The translations under genes were made by a program, and so were the position numbers. A stretch of DNA of 7,568 nt, taken from positions 1-7,568 of the forward strand of contig CANRLY010000091.1 in assembly GCA_947631585.1 (NCBI GenBank). The letters run 5' to 3'. This document shows positions 1-5,531 of the stretch, piece after piece. The DNA is from an uncultured Clostridia bacterium. Lineage in GTDB: Bacteria > Bacillota > Clostridia > Oscillospirales > Ruminococcaceae. Positions within the stretch are counted from its first letter, which is position 1, and every line of letters begins with the position of its first letter. The notes beneath the pieces were generated by a model. That model was not told the DNA's origin. It did not search any database and saw nothing but the letters and a program-made list of their open reading frames with translations.

Positions 1-152
1 CCTGCGGTATAGCATTTATCCCTGTCTCCGCCGTAAAGGTCGGCAAGTTTCAGAGCCGCAGCAGCCACGTTCAGCGAATGTGTATATCTTTTTTTGGAAA
101 GATTATTTTTCAGATGATCCTTATAGATCCCTGCTTGCTTTTTATCACCCAA
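1..152 (-). CDS. yqeK: YqeK-type HD-domain phosphohydrolase, N-terminal part (truncated by window edge)
   Basis: The first 50 codons are visible; the gene runs off the left edge. The translation contains KKRYTHSLNVAAAALKLADL and then YGGDRDKCYTAG, which matches the start of the YqeK HD domain, where the first metal-ligand histidine lies in an R-Y-x-H-S/T-L context (here H25). Family members hydrolyse diadenosine tetraphosphate symmetrically to ADP and are routinely encoded just after nadD in Firmicutes. The HD dipeptide itself would fall outside the window. The start is taken as TTG at 152-150: no ATG or GTG exists in frame after the upstream stop, and the sequence AGGTGATC just before it is an eight-base match to the anti-Shine-Dalgarno end of 16S rRNA with normal spacing. 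Only 8 nt separate it from the nadD stop, so the genes are probably co-transcribed and translationally coupled. The family call rests on a short stretch plus gene context. Confidence 0.82.
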   Translation of the reverse strand, partial: MGDKKQAGIYKDHLKNNLSKKRYTHSLNVAAAALKLADLYGGDRDKCYTA

Positions 153-160
153 GCGATCAC

Positions 161-757
161 CTACTTGTATATTTTCTTATCCCTGATGTAATTTATCACT
201 GCTCTGTCCAGATAGTTTGAGACGTCCCCGCCTTCTTTGAGGAGCTGTCTTATCCCGGTGGAAGAGACCTCCATCGGTTCGCAGGAAAGTATCTTGACTT
301 TCCCAAGGCTGCTGAGTTTCTCCGCCATTGCCGCCAGTTTACTCTCGTCGCCCTTTTTGCGGGAAACGCAGAGCAGCCCGCACATACCGAGTATATCCTT
401 ATACCTGAACCATTCTTCAAAGCTGAGGAGCATATCGCTTCCCACCACGAACCACAGGTCTTTTTCCGGAAATTTTTCTTTAAAAAAGCTGACTGTATAG
501 TAAGAATAGCTCCTGCCCCGACTTTTTATCTCGTGGTCGGAGACCTCCGCTTTTTCATATCCCGAAAAAGCCAGTCTGCACATATTGAGCCTGTCTTGTT
601 CAGTGGCAAGGCCGCTTGCTTGCTTATGGGGAGGTATCTTTGCAGGAATTACTATCACCCGATCAGGAGACATTTCTTTCAGCACGGTTTCCAGCAGGTT
701 CGTATGCCCCTTATGGACCGGATCGAAAGTTCCCCCGAAAATAACGATATCGTTCAT
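161..757 (-). CDS. nadD: Nicotinate-nucleotide adenylyltransferase NadD
   Basis: Cytosolic enzyme that transfers AMP from ATP to nicotinate mononucleotide to give deamido-NAD, the step shared by de novo and salvage NAD synthesis. The 198-residue protein has the normal family length. Visible motifs are GGTFDPVHKGH at residues 8-18 (nucleotidyltransferase GxFxPxHxGH signature), IPPHK at 41-45, GSDMLLSFEEWF at 106-117, and SSTGIR at 165-170 (the C-terminal ISSTxIR nucleotide-binding motif). I chose ATG at 757 because it places the GGTFDP motif seven residues in, as in most homologues, and leaves 4 nt after the yhbY stop. A TTG at 769 would add MTEL and overlap yhbY by 8 nt, but it has no ribosome binding site. 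The 757 start also has only a weak GAG upstream, so coupling to yhbY translation is likely. The function is secure; the start is less so. Confidence 0.95.
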   Translation of the reverse strand: MNDIVIFGGTFDPVHKGHTNLLETVLKEMSPDRVIVIPAKIPPHKQASGLATEQDRLNMCRLAFSGYEKAEVSDHEIKSRGRSYSYYTVSFFKEKFPEKDLWFVVGSDMLLSFEEWFRYKDILGMCGLLCVSRKKGDESKLAAMAEKLSSLGKVKILSCEPMEVSSTGIRQLLKEGGDVSNYLDRAVINYIRDKKIYK

Positions 758-761
758 AAGC

Positions 762-1052
762 TCAGTCAAGTTTAATAACGGGCTTTTCGGGGTTCTTTTT
801 ATAAAGCACCGCCTTTGAGCCTATTGTCTGCACGACCTCTGCGCCTATCGCCTGAGCGATATTCTCCGCAGCCTCCCTGGGGGTATACAAGGAATTATTC
901 AGCACTGATATCTTCACCAGTTCATGCACTCTCAGGTAATCGTCTATCTGTGCGATCTGAGCGTCGTTCACTCCGCCTTTTCCTATCTGGAACACCGCCT
1001 GTGTTGAAGATGCAAGGCTTTTCAGAAACGCTCTTTGTTTTGCTGTTATCAT
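762..1052 (-). CDS. yhbY: YhbY/YqeI family CRM-domain RNA-binding protein
   Basis: Small basic RNA-binding protein of 96 residues made of one CRM domain (IF3-C-like alpha/beta fold); family members associate with the 50S subunit precursor and help ribosome assembly. Recognition features are the opening MITAKQRAFLKSLAS, the exposed GxxG loop as GKGG at residues 24-27 within FQIGKGGVN, and the C-terminal half with GAEVVQTIGSKAVLYKK. It is the first gene of the yhbY-nadD-yqeK operon, with its promoter at 1112-1140. The start ATG at 1052 is the only in-frame start candidate near the motif. Its nearest ribosome-binding sequence is a modest TTAGG seven bases upstream, whereas a near-perfect AAGGAGG lies 33 nt upstream, behind a short hairpin. 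This odd arrangement is treated as a finding. Confidence 0.95.
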   Translation of the reverse strand: MITAKQRAFLKSLASSTQAVFQIGKGGVNDAQIAQIDDYLRVHELVKISVLNNSLYTPREAAENIAQAIGAEVVQTIGSKAVLYKKNPEKPVIKLD

Positions 1053-1068
1053 ATATCTACCTAACTCG

Positions 1069-1092
1069 CCTGCCGCAGCAGGTTTCCTCCTT
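1069..1092 (-). promoter_or_regulatory. yhbY: Remote strong Shine-Dalgarno plus hairpin in the yhbY 5' leader
   Basis: In transcript sense, AAGGAGG (1086-1092) is followed by AAA and then a perfect 5-bp stem, CCTGC/GCAGG (1078-1082 with 1069-1073), closing a four-base loop. The yhbY ATG follows 16 nt after the stem. Linear spacing from Shine-Dalgarno to ATG is 33 nt, far too long for normal initiation; with the stem folded it falls to about 19 nt. The hairpin could present the strong site to the start, or the site may serve a very short CTG-initiated six-codon reading frame (sense LLRQAS, then TAG). Both ideas are inference. Confidence 0.4.
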
Positions 1093-1111
1093 AAAAAATG
1101 ATCCGCAATAA

Positions 1112-1140
1112 ATTATAGCACATCTTCTCTGCAAAGTCCA
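1112..1140 (-). promoter_or_regulatory. Sigma-70 (SigA)-type promoter of the yhbY-nadD-yqeK operon
   Basis: On the minus strand, TGGACT (1135-1140, four of six matches to TTGACA) lies exactly 17 bp from a perfect TATAAT (1112-1117). The -10 is preceded by TGC, giving an extended TGn -10. The predicted transcription start is around 1104-1106, about 50 nt upstream of the yhbY ATG. The promoter lies just downstream of the terminator of the pilus operon, so the housekeeping genes would be expressed independently of the pili. Confidence 0.8.
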
Positions 1141-1189
1141 GCGCAAACAGGCAATTTTTACACCTGTCACAGGCTTGACTTCTTAAATT

Positions 1190-1234
1190 TAACAAAATAT
1201 TGATCTTTCGTTAACTTAATAACGAAAGATCAAT
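1190..1234 (-). terminator. Intrinsic terminator of the pilus operon
   Basis: A perfect 15-bp inverted repeat (arms 1199-1213 and 1220-1234, loop of six bases) starts 3 nt after the stop codon of the last sortase gene. In minus-strand sense the stem is followed by ATTTTGTT, a U-rich tail. The stem is AT-rich apart from GATC and CG steps but long enough to be stable. Position and orientation fit termination of leftward transcription from the pilus genes. The opposite orientation lacks a clear U tract, and there is no plus-strand gene to end. Confidence 0.85.
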
Positions 1235-1237
1235 GTT

Positions 1238-1864
1238 TCAGATCAGCTTTCCCCGAACGGTCACACGGCTGTAACCGCTGTAGTTGCAGGTGAACAAGGT
1301 TATATCCCACCAATCGGAGCCGGCTTTCATCTTGGAAGTTTCCCTGCCGCCGATAAGGTCGGTCTCCACCACTTCATACCGTCTCAGCAGACCGGAAGCG
1401 TCCACGAACTCGATGGTATCCCCCACTTGGACTTCGTCCAGCTTATCAAAGAAAGAGCGGTAGTTATGGGCGGCGATTATCAGGTCGCCTCCGCTGAGCG
1501 TCCCGAAATACCGGCAGGGTGCGCTTTTCATATTTTCTTCTGAATACTCGCTCATCACCGGAAGTTCCAGACCGACAGACGGCACCGAAACATATCCCAG
1601 GTATTTTGACTCGCCCACTTCAACTGCGGGTTCTTCCGGCTGTTCGGCATCGGGAAGGTCATTTTCAGTCATTGCTTCATAATCAGGTTTTGCCGGGTCG
1701 TAGACCCTTATTTCAGGAATTGTGCTTTTTATCTCTGTCAGTGCGGTGTCGGCTTCTTTCTGGGCTGAACGGTCCTGCAAAATATTATAAACAGCAAGGG
1801 ACACCGCCGACAATATCAGCGCCGCCCCTGTGATAACAAAGCACAAGCCAAAGGCTTTCTTCAT
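1238..1864 (-). CDS. Second sortase (class uncertain), likely accessory or anchoring enzyme of the pilus locus
   Basis: Cysteine transpeptidase of 208 residues. An N-terminal membrane segment (about residues 7-28) is followed by an acidic linker (about 60-85) and a sortase beta-barrel domain (about 87-208). The catalytic triad is visible: H133 in IIAAHNYRS, C193 in ITLFTCNYSGYSR, and R200. There is no C-terminal membrane helix and no lid segment, so it is not a class C pilin polymerase. Only seven residues separate Cys from Arg, against nine in the sortase C of this locus. The TLFTC...SRVTVRG ending resembles small class B/D-like clostridial sortases, but I cannot assign a class by eye. It is the last gene of the pilus operon, 43 nt after the minor pilin, and ends at a terminator. 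By analogy it may attach the finished pilus to peptidoglycan. Its ATG lacks an adjacent Shine-Dalgarno and overlaps the stop of a 10-codon leader. Confidence 0.88.
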   Translation of the reverse strand: MKKAFGLCFVITGAALILSAVSLAVYNILQDRSAQKEADTALTEIKSTIPEIRVYDPAKPDYEAMTENDLPDAEQPEEPAVEVGESKYLGYVSVPSVGLELPVMSEYSEENMKSAPCRYFGTLSGGDLIIAAHNYRSFFDKLDEVQVGDTIEFVDASGLLRRYEVVETDLIGGRETSKMKAGSDWWDITLFTCNYSGYSRVTVRGKLI

Positions 1865-1893
1865 AGCTGCTGTGATACCCGATCAACGGGCAT
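1861..1893 (-). CDS. Possible 10-codon leader ORF coupled to the second sortase gene
   Basis: The reading frame encodes MPVDRVSQQL and stops at TGA, which overlaps the sortase start as ATGA. A strong AAAGGAG (1896-1902) lies just before its ATG, although the 2-nt spacing is shorter than usual. The sortase ATG itself has no ribosome-binding sequence within 15 nt, so ribosomes loading at AAAGGAG and reaching the overlap would explain how the sortase is translated. The leader ATG is part of a 7-bp hairpin (1887-1893 with 1875-1881, one G-U pair). No homology is known to me; the peptide may have no function beyond coupling. Confidence 0.35.
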   Translation of the reverse strand: MPVDRVSQQL

Positions 1894-1907
1894 ATCTCCT
1901 TTCCGGA

Positions 1908-2948
1908 TCATCTCTTTTTAGATCTGAGTTTAAGTCCTATCGCCACAAGCGCCAGTCCGCCCAGAGCAAGCACAGGCACAGGCCACCAGAGCTGTCCTGT
2001 CTGGGGAAGCTTAGGTTCTTCCGGCTGAACAGGCTTCTGGGGTGCAGGCTTGTCATCGTCCTGATGGTCTTTAGAGCCTTGGGTGCGACGGCAGGTATTA
2101 TTGATAACAAAAAGTTTGTCGCCGTTTGCATAGGTAACTGTATAGTCGTTTGAAACGTCGGTCTCTTTTACCAGCCACTCATGTTCCTCGTTGGAAGTCC
2201 ATTTGTATTTCCAGCCGTTGTCCTCAGAGAGTTTCACCGTTTCAGCAAGTTCGCCGTCGCAGTAGATCTCGACTGTGACAAACCCGGGTCTGTATTCCAG
2301 AAGGTTCTCGTCCTTTTTCCAGACCTTGCTCACCGAATATTCTTCAGGAACTGGTTCTTCAGGCTGGGGTTCTTCAGGCTGGGGTTCTTCCGGCTGTGGT
2401 TTTTCGGGTTCAGGCTCGACAGGTATATTCTCGGTGGTGAATTTAGCCTCGCAGACAACATCGAGTTCGTTCATCTCAGAAACTTCCACCAGCATAGGCG
2501 CAGGAGAATACTTGACATTATCCAGGGTAACGCTTTCGCCGGAAATCAGGTAAACGCCCATCTCCAGCTGTGAAAACAGCGCATTTCCGCCGATATCTGA
2601 AACAGCTTCACCATAAGGAGCAAAGCCGTCGGTCTTTGTGTAGACCTCCAGAGTCTGAGCCGCAAGCAGCAGGTCGGACGCCGACATCTCAGCGGAGATA
2701 TCCACAGGCAGCTGTTCAAAATCCCCGGTCAGCTGATAGTCTCCCTCATCGGTGCGCAGAGCGGCAAGATATATTTTCCATTTCATGCCTGAAACAGCAG
2801 TCTCGTCCGAAACACCGTTTATTGTCAGCGAACCAAAGGTCTCAGCGCTTTCGGCAAAAACATTAGTCACACTGAACACACAGCCAGCTGCAAACACGCC
2901 GGCTGCGCATATTGCGCTGGTCAAACGTCTGAAAATTCTTTTGAACAT
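1908..2948 (-). CDS. Minor (probably basal/ancillary) LPXTG pilin with CnaB domain and proline-rich segment
   Basis: Cell-wall-anchored surface protein of 346 residues. Order: Sec signal peptide (about 1-32, cleavage probably after VFA); an N-terminal beta-rich pilin domain (about 36-173); a proline/glutamate segment with repeated PQPEE (about 177-203); one CnaB domain (about 204-287); a charged and proline-rich linker; sorting signal LPQTG at 314-318, a hydrophobic helix and the basic tail RSKKR. In the CnaB domain, K208 (SKVW), E262 (VKETD) and N284 (INNT) are placed as the usual Lys-Glu-Asn set for an internal isopeptide bond. The gene begins 2 nt after the sortase C stop with GGTGA as ribosome binding site. 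Proline-rich tails are typical of basal pilins that span the wall, hence the role suggested. Three cysteines in the mature part (166, 230, 286) are unusual for such proteins. Confidence 0.88.
   Translation of the reverse strand: MFKRIFRRLTSAICAAGVFAAGCVFSVTNVFAESAETFGSLTINGVSDETAVSGMKWKIYLAALRTDEGDYQLTGDFEQLPVDISAEMSASDLLLAAQTLEVYTKTDGFAPYGEAVSDIGGNALFSQLEMGVYLISGESVTLDNVKYSPAPMLVEVSEMNELDVVCEAKFTTENIPVEPEPEKPQPEEPQPEEPQPEEPVPEEYSVSKVWKKDENLLEYRPGFVTVEIYCDGELAETVKLSEDNGWKYKWTSNEEHEWLVKETDVSNDYTVTYANGDKLFVINNTCRRTQGSKDHQDDDKPAPQKPVQPEEPKLPQTGQLWWPVPVLALGGLALVAIGLKLRSKKR
2353..2412 (-). repeat. 15-bp tandem repeat coding for PQPEE units in the minor pilin
   Basis: Units of 15 bp on the plus strand, GGTTCTTCAGGCTGG, occur at 2353-2367 and 2368-2382. 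They are followed by a two-mismatch copy at 2383-2397 and a degenerate one at 2398-2412. In the protein they make the repeated PQPEE stretch between the N-terminal domain and the CnaB domain. The unit is a multiple of three, so gain or loss of copies would change spacer length without a frameshift. Confidence 0.85.
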
Positions 2949-2950
2949 TT

Positions 2951-3835
2951 TCAGTCACCATCCTTTTTATCTTCGTTGGTAAATACAGAAAGCGGGTCGG
3001 AGTGCGCAAAAGGCTTTTTCTTTCTGCCTCCGAACAGCCATGTTATGATAAGGATCAGAATTATAGGTGCGGCAACCGCAGGCACAACGCTCATCGGGTC
3101 GAGCATCACGGCGTCGGCATAGACCTTTACTGCGCCGATATCTTCCGCCGTACCCACACGCTTTGCCCTGACGAGCAGTCGGTGGGAGTTTACCCCATAT
3201 GGGGTACAGGTCATGAGCGTAACATAGTCTCCGCCGGGTATTATCTCCAGTTTATCCATCTCATCGGGAAGCACGATGAAAGTTTCTTCCACCTCGTAGG
3301 TAAGCGTTTCTCCCAGTATGGTGATAGTAAACTGGTCGCCTTTGGTAAGTTTATCCAGGTCGCTGAAAAGCTTTGCAGACGGCAGACCCCTGTGCGCCGA
3401 GATAACAGCGTGGGTATTTCGTCCGCCCACCGGGAATGACGAGCCTTGCAGGTGTCCCACCGCAACGCTCAGAACAGAAGCGTTAGTACCGTGATAGATG
3501 GGCAGTTCCAGCCTAAGCGCCGGAATTGTTATATACCCCATTACTCCCGTACCTGTGACGTTCAGGATATCGTCATAGCCCTCAAGCTTATCATAATTTG
3601 AAAAAGGCGCAGCCAGTTCAGCAAGCCGGCGGTTATAGTCGGTCGCCCTTTCAATAAGCGAACGGTGCTCATCATCGCTCATGCTGCCTGTCTTTTCCTG
3701 ATAAGAGGCGATAGCACGGCTTTGAGTCCTGGTATTCCACCAATCGCTTATAATTGGATAAAGTGCCACGGAGAGACCCATCAGCAATATCACTATCAAC
3801 ACAATGGTCGATATCAGACCTTTTTTCTTTCTCAT
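2951..3835 (-). CDS. srtC: Class C sortase (pilin polymerase)
   Basis: Membrane-bound cysteine transpeptidase of 294 residues that cleaves pilin sorting signals and joins the Thr to a lysine on the next pilin. It has an N-terminal membrane segment (about 7-28), a helical region with YNRRLAE (67-73), a catalytic domain starting GVMGYITIPALRLELPIYHG, H148 in SAHRG, C210 and R219 in TLMTCTPYGVNSHRLLVRAK, and a C-terminal membrane helix (about 249-268) with the RKKK stop-transfer. The two membrane segments and TCTPYGxNxHR are class C hallmarks. The lid motif usually reading DPF/DPW is APF here (76-78), so the lid aspartate is missing. The gene sits between the major and minor pilin genes; the ribosome binding site AGGGAGGG (3840-3847) is 4 nt before the ATG. 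The symbol denotes class, not orthology to a particular numbered enzyme. Confidence 0.95.
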   Translation of the reverse strand: MRKKKGLISTIVLIVILLMGLSVALYPIISDWWNTRTQSRAIASYQEKTGSMSDDEHRSLIERATDYNRRLAELAAPFSNYDKLEGYDDILNVTGTGVMGYITIPALRLELPIYHGTNASVLSVAVGHLQGSSFPVGGRNTHAVISAHRGLPSAKLFSDLDKLTKGDQFTITILGETLTYEVEETFIVLPDEMDKLEIIPGGDYVTLMTCTPYGVNSHRLLVRAKRVGTAEDIGAVKVYADAVMLDPMSVVPAVAAPIILILIITWLFGGRKKKPFAHSDPLSVFTNEDKKDGD

Positions 3836-3852
3836 GGGACCCTCCCTAGCAC

Positions 3853-3874
3853 CTGCCGACCGTCAGGTCGGCAG
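3853..3874 (-). promoter_or_regulatory. Perfect 9-bp intercistronic hairpin between major pilin and sortase C genes
   Basis: In transcript sense, CTGCCGACC pairs with GGTCGGCAG around the loop TGAC. The GC-rich stem begins 17 nt after the major pilin stop and ends 5 nt before the sortase Shine-Dalgarno. No U run follows, so it is not a standard intrinsic terminator. It could protect the 3' end of processed pilin mRNA from exonucleases, or slow ribosome loading on the sortase gene, either of which would give more shaft pilin than sortase. The structure is seen; the role is inferred. Confidence 0.65.
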
Positions 3875-3891
3875 ATAGCCCAGAGTAATAA

Positions 3892-5517
3892 TTATTTTTC
3901 AAGATCTTTCATGCGCTTTTTAGTTATGAGCAGTATTGCGGCAACTACAGCCACAGAACCGCCTATGATAAAGAACGCTTTAGTTCCGAAGCTTCCTGTT
4001 GAAGGAAGTGACTTGCCCTTGTTGTTTTCAACTGTCGCTTTTACCAGACCGCTGTCGGTATTGCCGGCAGTGCTTTTGCCTGAGTCAACGGTTATCTCCA
4101 AATTAGTAAGAGCATCGGAAGCCTGTTTGCCGTCCCAAGACTGGTTATTTACAGTTGTGGAATCAATAACTATCTTGATAGGTTCTTTAAGCTTATTGTA
4201 TTTAGAGGGAGCTTTAGTTTCCTCTATGTAATAGGTACCATCGTCAAGACCGGTTATTGTGATCTTTCCATCGGCGGCAGTTGCAAGCTTAGTTCCTGAA
4301 GCAGGAGCAGTCCAGCCCTGGAATTTTCCGTTTACAATAGTTGCAGCCTTATCCTTCGTCTCGTTGTAAAGAACGAAAGTTGCCCCTGCAAGCGGTGCGC
4401 CGCCATCGGCATCGACCTTATCTATCTCCAGCGCATAGGTGAAAACTACTACCTTATCCCACGGTATCTCTCCGCTGGGAGTACCGTCCCCGTTGCCGTC
4501 AGTTCCGTCAGAAACATTAGGATTGTTTGTGAATCTAAGTCTTGCCTTGTTTTCATTTCCGTTAAGACCTACAACAGCATCTGTATTGAGAACAGCGGTA
4601 AAATCAACTCTTACTTCATCTCCGGCTTTGACAGTCAGACCATCTATATCTTTGATATCGTTGATAACAACGTGGAAGTCGCAGCCGTCGCCAGGGGTCT
4701 TTTCAACTGTAAAATCGTCAGCTTCAAGGGTCTTTGAACCAACTGTTACTGTAACGTCGTCATTAAAGGTAAGTCCGTCGTCCATCTGGTCTTCAAACAC
4801 CAGCTTATAAGAACCGAAGTCGGACAGGTCAGGCAGTTCAGCATACAGCGCAAACGGCACGTCGTCGCCCATATTATAGTCCGCAACATCATTATAGTCA
4901 GTGCTGTTGGCGTTTTCCAACTGAGGATCTACCTCGTGGTTGTTTTCCTTTACTTTCTTCATGAAAGTCGGAACAGCGGTCTTAGGAACGACCGAGGTCT
5001 CAGCAGGAACAGACAAAAGTATATATTTTGTATAAGCCTCGCCTGCGCCGACAGTTTTGTCAGTGTCCTTGATGATGTAGTAGCCTGCCTCAAGTCCGGT
5101 GAACTGCTGTTTTCCGCCGGAAAATGCGGAAGTAGCGGTCACTTTGTCAAGGTGGCTGTCATTGATAAGTCCGGCGAATTTATACAGTTCCTCTTCCGAC
5201 AGGTCATTCAGAACGGCTGCTATCTCGGCAGCAGTGGTCTTGCCAGCAAAATCAGCGTTGATCTTTGCCAGTTCGGAAGTGATGTCGGTGGTGTCCTTAA
5301 CGCCAGTTCCCCAGTCAACGTCAGTTAGTGAACCGTCCGCCTGAGCTGTACCTTTAAAGATCTGATACGCAGAATAAGTATGGCTCTCAACGGTCTGTTC
5401 TACCGTTACCGAATAAGTAGTCACAGCTGCTGCCGCAAAAGAACTGATCGGCATCAGTGATGTCACCATAGCTGCGCAGATCGCCGCCGCAGCAATGATC
5501 TTCTTTGTTTTCTTCAT
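3892..5517 (-). CDS. Major (shaft) pilin, isopeptide-forming, LPSTG sorting signal
   Basis: Shaft subunit of 541 residues. Sec signal peptide (about 1-30, cleavage near SSFA); N-terminal domain D1 (about 33-175); VVPK at 176-179, the best candidate for the pilin-motif lysine that receives the next subunit; a fimbrial D2-type isopeptide domain (about 182-360) with MKKV near its start and RFTNNP near its end; a CnaB/SpaA-like D3 (about 361-500) with K367 in EIDKVDA, E-box YYIEETKAP at 429-437 and N498 in VENNKG; then LPSTG at 504-508, a hydrophobic helix and basic tail KKRMKDLEK. This is the three-domain plan of SpaA-type backbone pilins. I chose ATG at 5517 over the upstream in-frame ATG at 5535, because TGGAGG (5525-5530) lies 7 nt before it and the shorter start gives a clean signal peptide. 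The gene follows the tip gene by 14 nt. Confidence 0.93.
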   Translation of the reverse strand: MKKTKKIIAAAAICAAMVTSLMPISSFAAAAVTTYSVTVEQTVESHTYSAYQIFKGTAQADGSLTDVDWGTGVKDTTDITSELAKINADFAGKTTAAEIAAVLNDLSEEELYKFAGLINDSHLDKVTATSAFSGGKQQFTGLEAGYYIIKDTDKTVGAGEAYTKYILLSVPAETSVVPKTAVPTFMKKVKENNHEVDPQLENANSTDYNDVADYNMGDDVPFALYAELPDLSDFGSYKLVFEDQMDDGLTFNDDVTVTVGSKTLEADDFTVEKTPGDGCDFHVVINDIKDIDGLTVKAGDEVRVDFTAVLNTDAVVGLNGNENKARLRFTNNPNVSDGTDGNGDGTPSGEIPWDKVVVFTYALEIDKVDADGGAPLAGATFVLYNETKDKAATIVNGKFQGWTAPASGTKLATAADGKITITGLDDGTYYIEETKAPSKYNKLKEPIKIVIDSTTVNNQSWDGKQASDALTNLEITVDSGKSTAGNTDSGLVKATVENNKGKSLPSTGSFGTKAFFIIGGSVAVVAAILLITKKRMKDLEK

Positions 5518-5524
5518 GGTAAAG

Positions 5525-5530
5525 CCTCCA
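5525..5530 (-). promoter_or_regulatory. Ribosome binding site that fixes the major pilin start
   Basis: TGGAGG in minus-strand sense is spaced 7 nt from the ATG at 5517. It lies inside the alternative 5' extension from the ATG at 5535, so that upstream ATG, which overlaps the tip-gene stop, is not the likely start. Confidence 0.85.
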
Positions 5531-5531
5531 G

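Noticed and set aside
758..769. TTG at 769 as the start of nadD
   Set aside because: It has no Shine-Dalgarno and overlaps yhbY; ATG at 757 gives the usual distance to the GGTFDPVHKGH motif. It cannot be fully excluded.
2877..2890. Lipobox-like AAGC in the minor pilin signal peptide
   Set aside because: The residues before Cys are F-A-A-G, without the Leu/Val/Ile expected at -3, and a normal signal peptidase I site (VFA) follows; an LPQTG anchor makes lipidation unnecessary.
3853..3874. Intercistronic hairpin as an intrinsic terminator
   Set aside because: No U run follows the stem, and downstream genes of the same operon lie immediately beyond it without a visible promoter.
237..5344. Several plus-strand open frames of 60-190 codons across the window
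   Set aside because: Each lies antisense to a well-supported minus-strand gene, shows no recognisable domain and has low-complexity Ser/Leu/Arg-rich translations expected of shadow frames.
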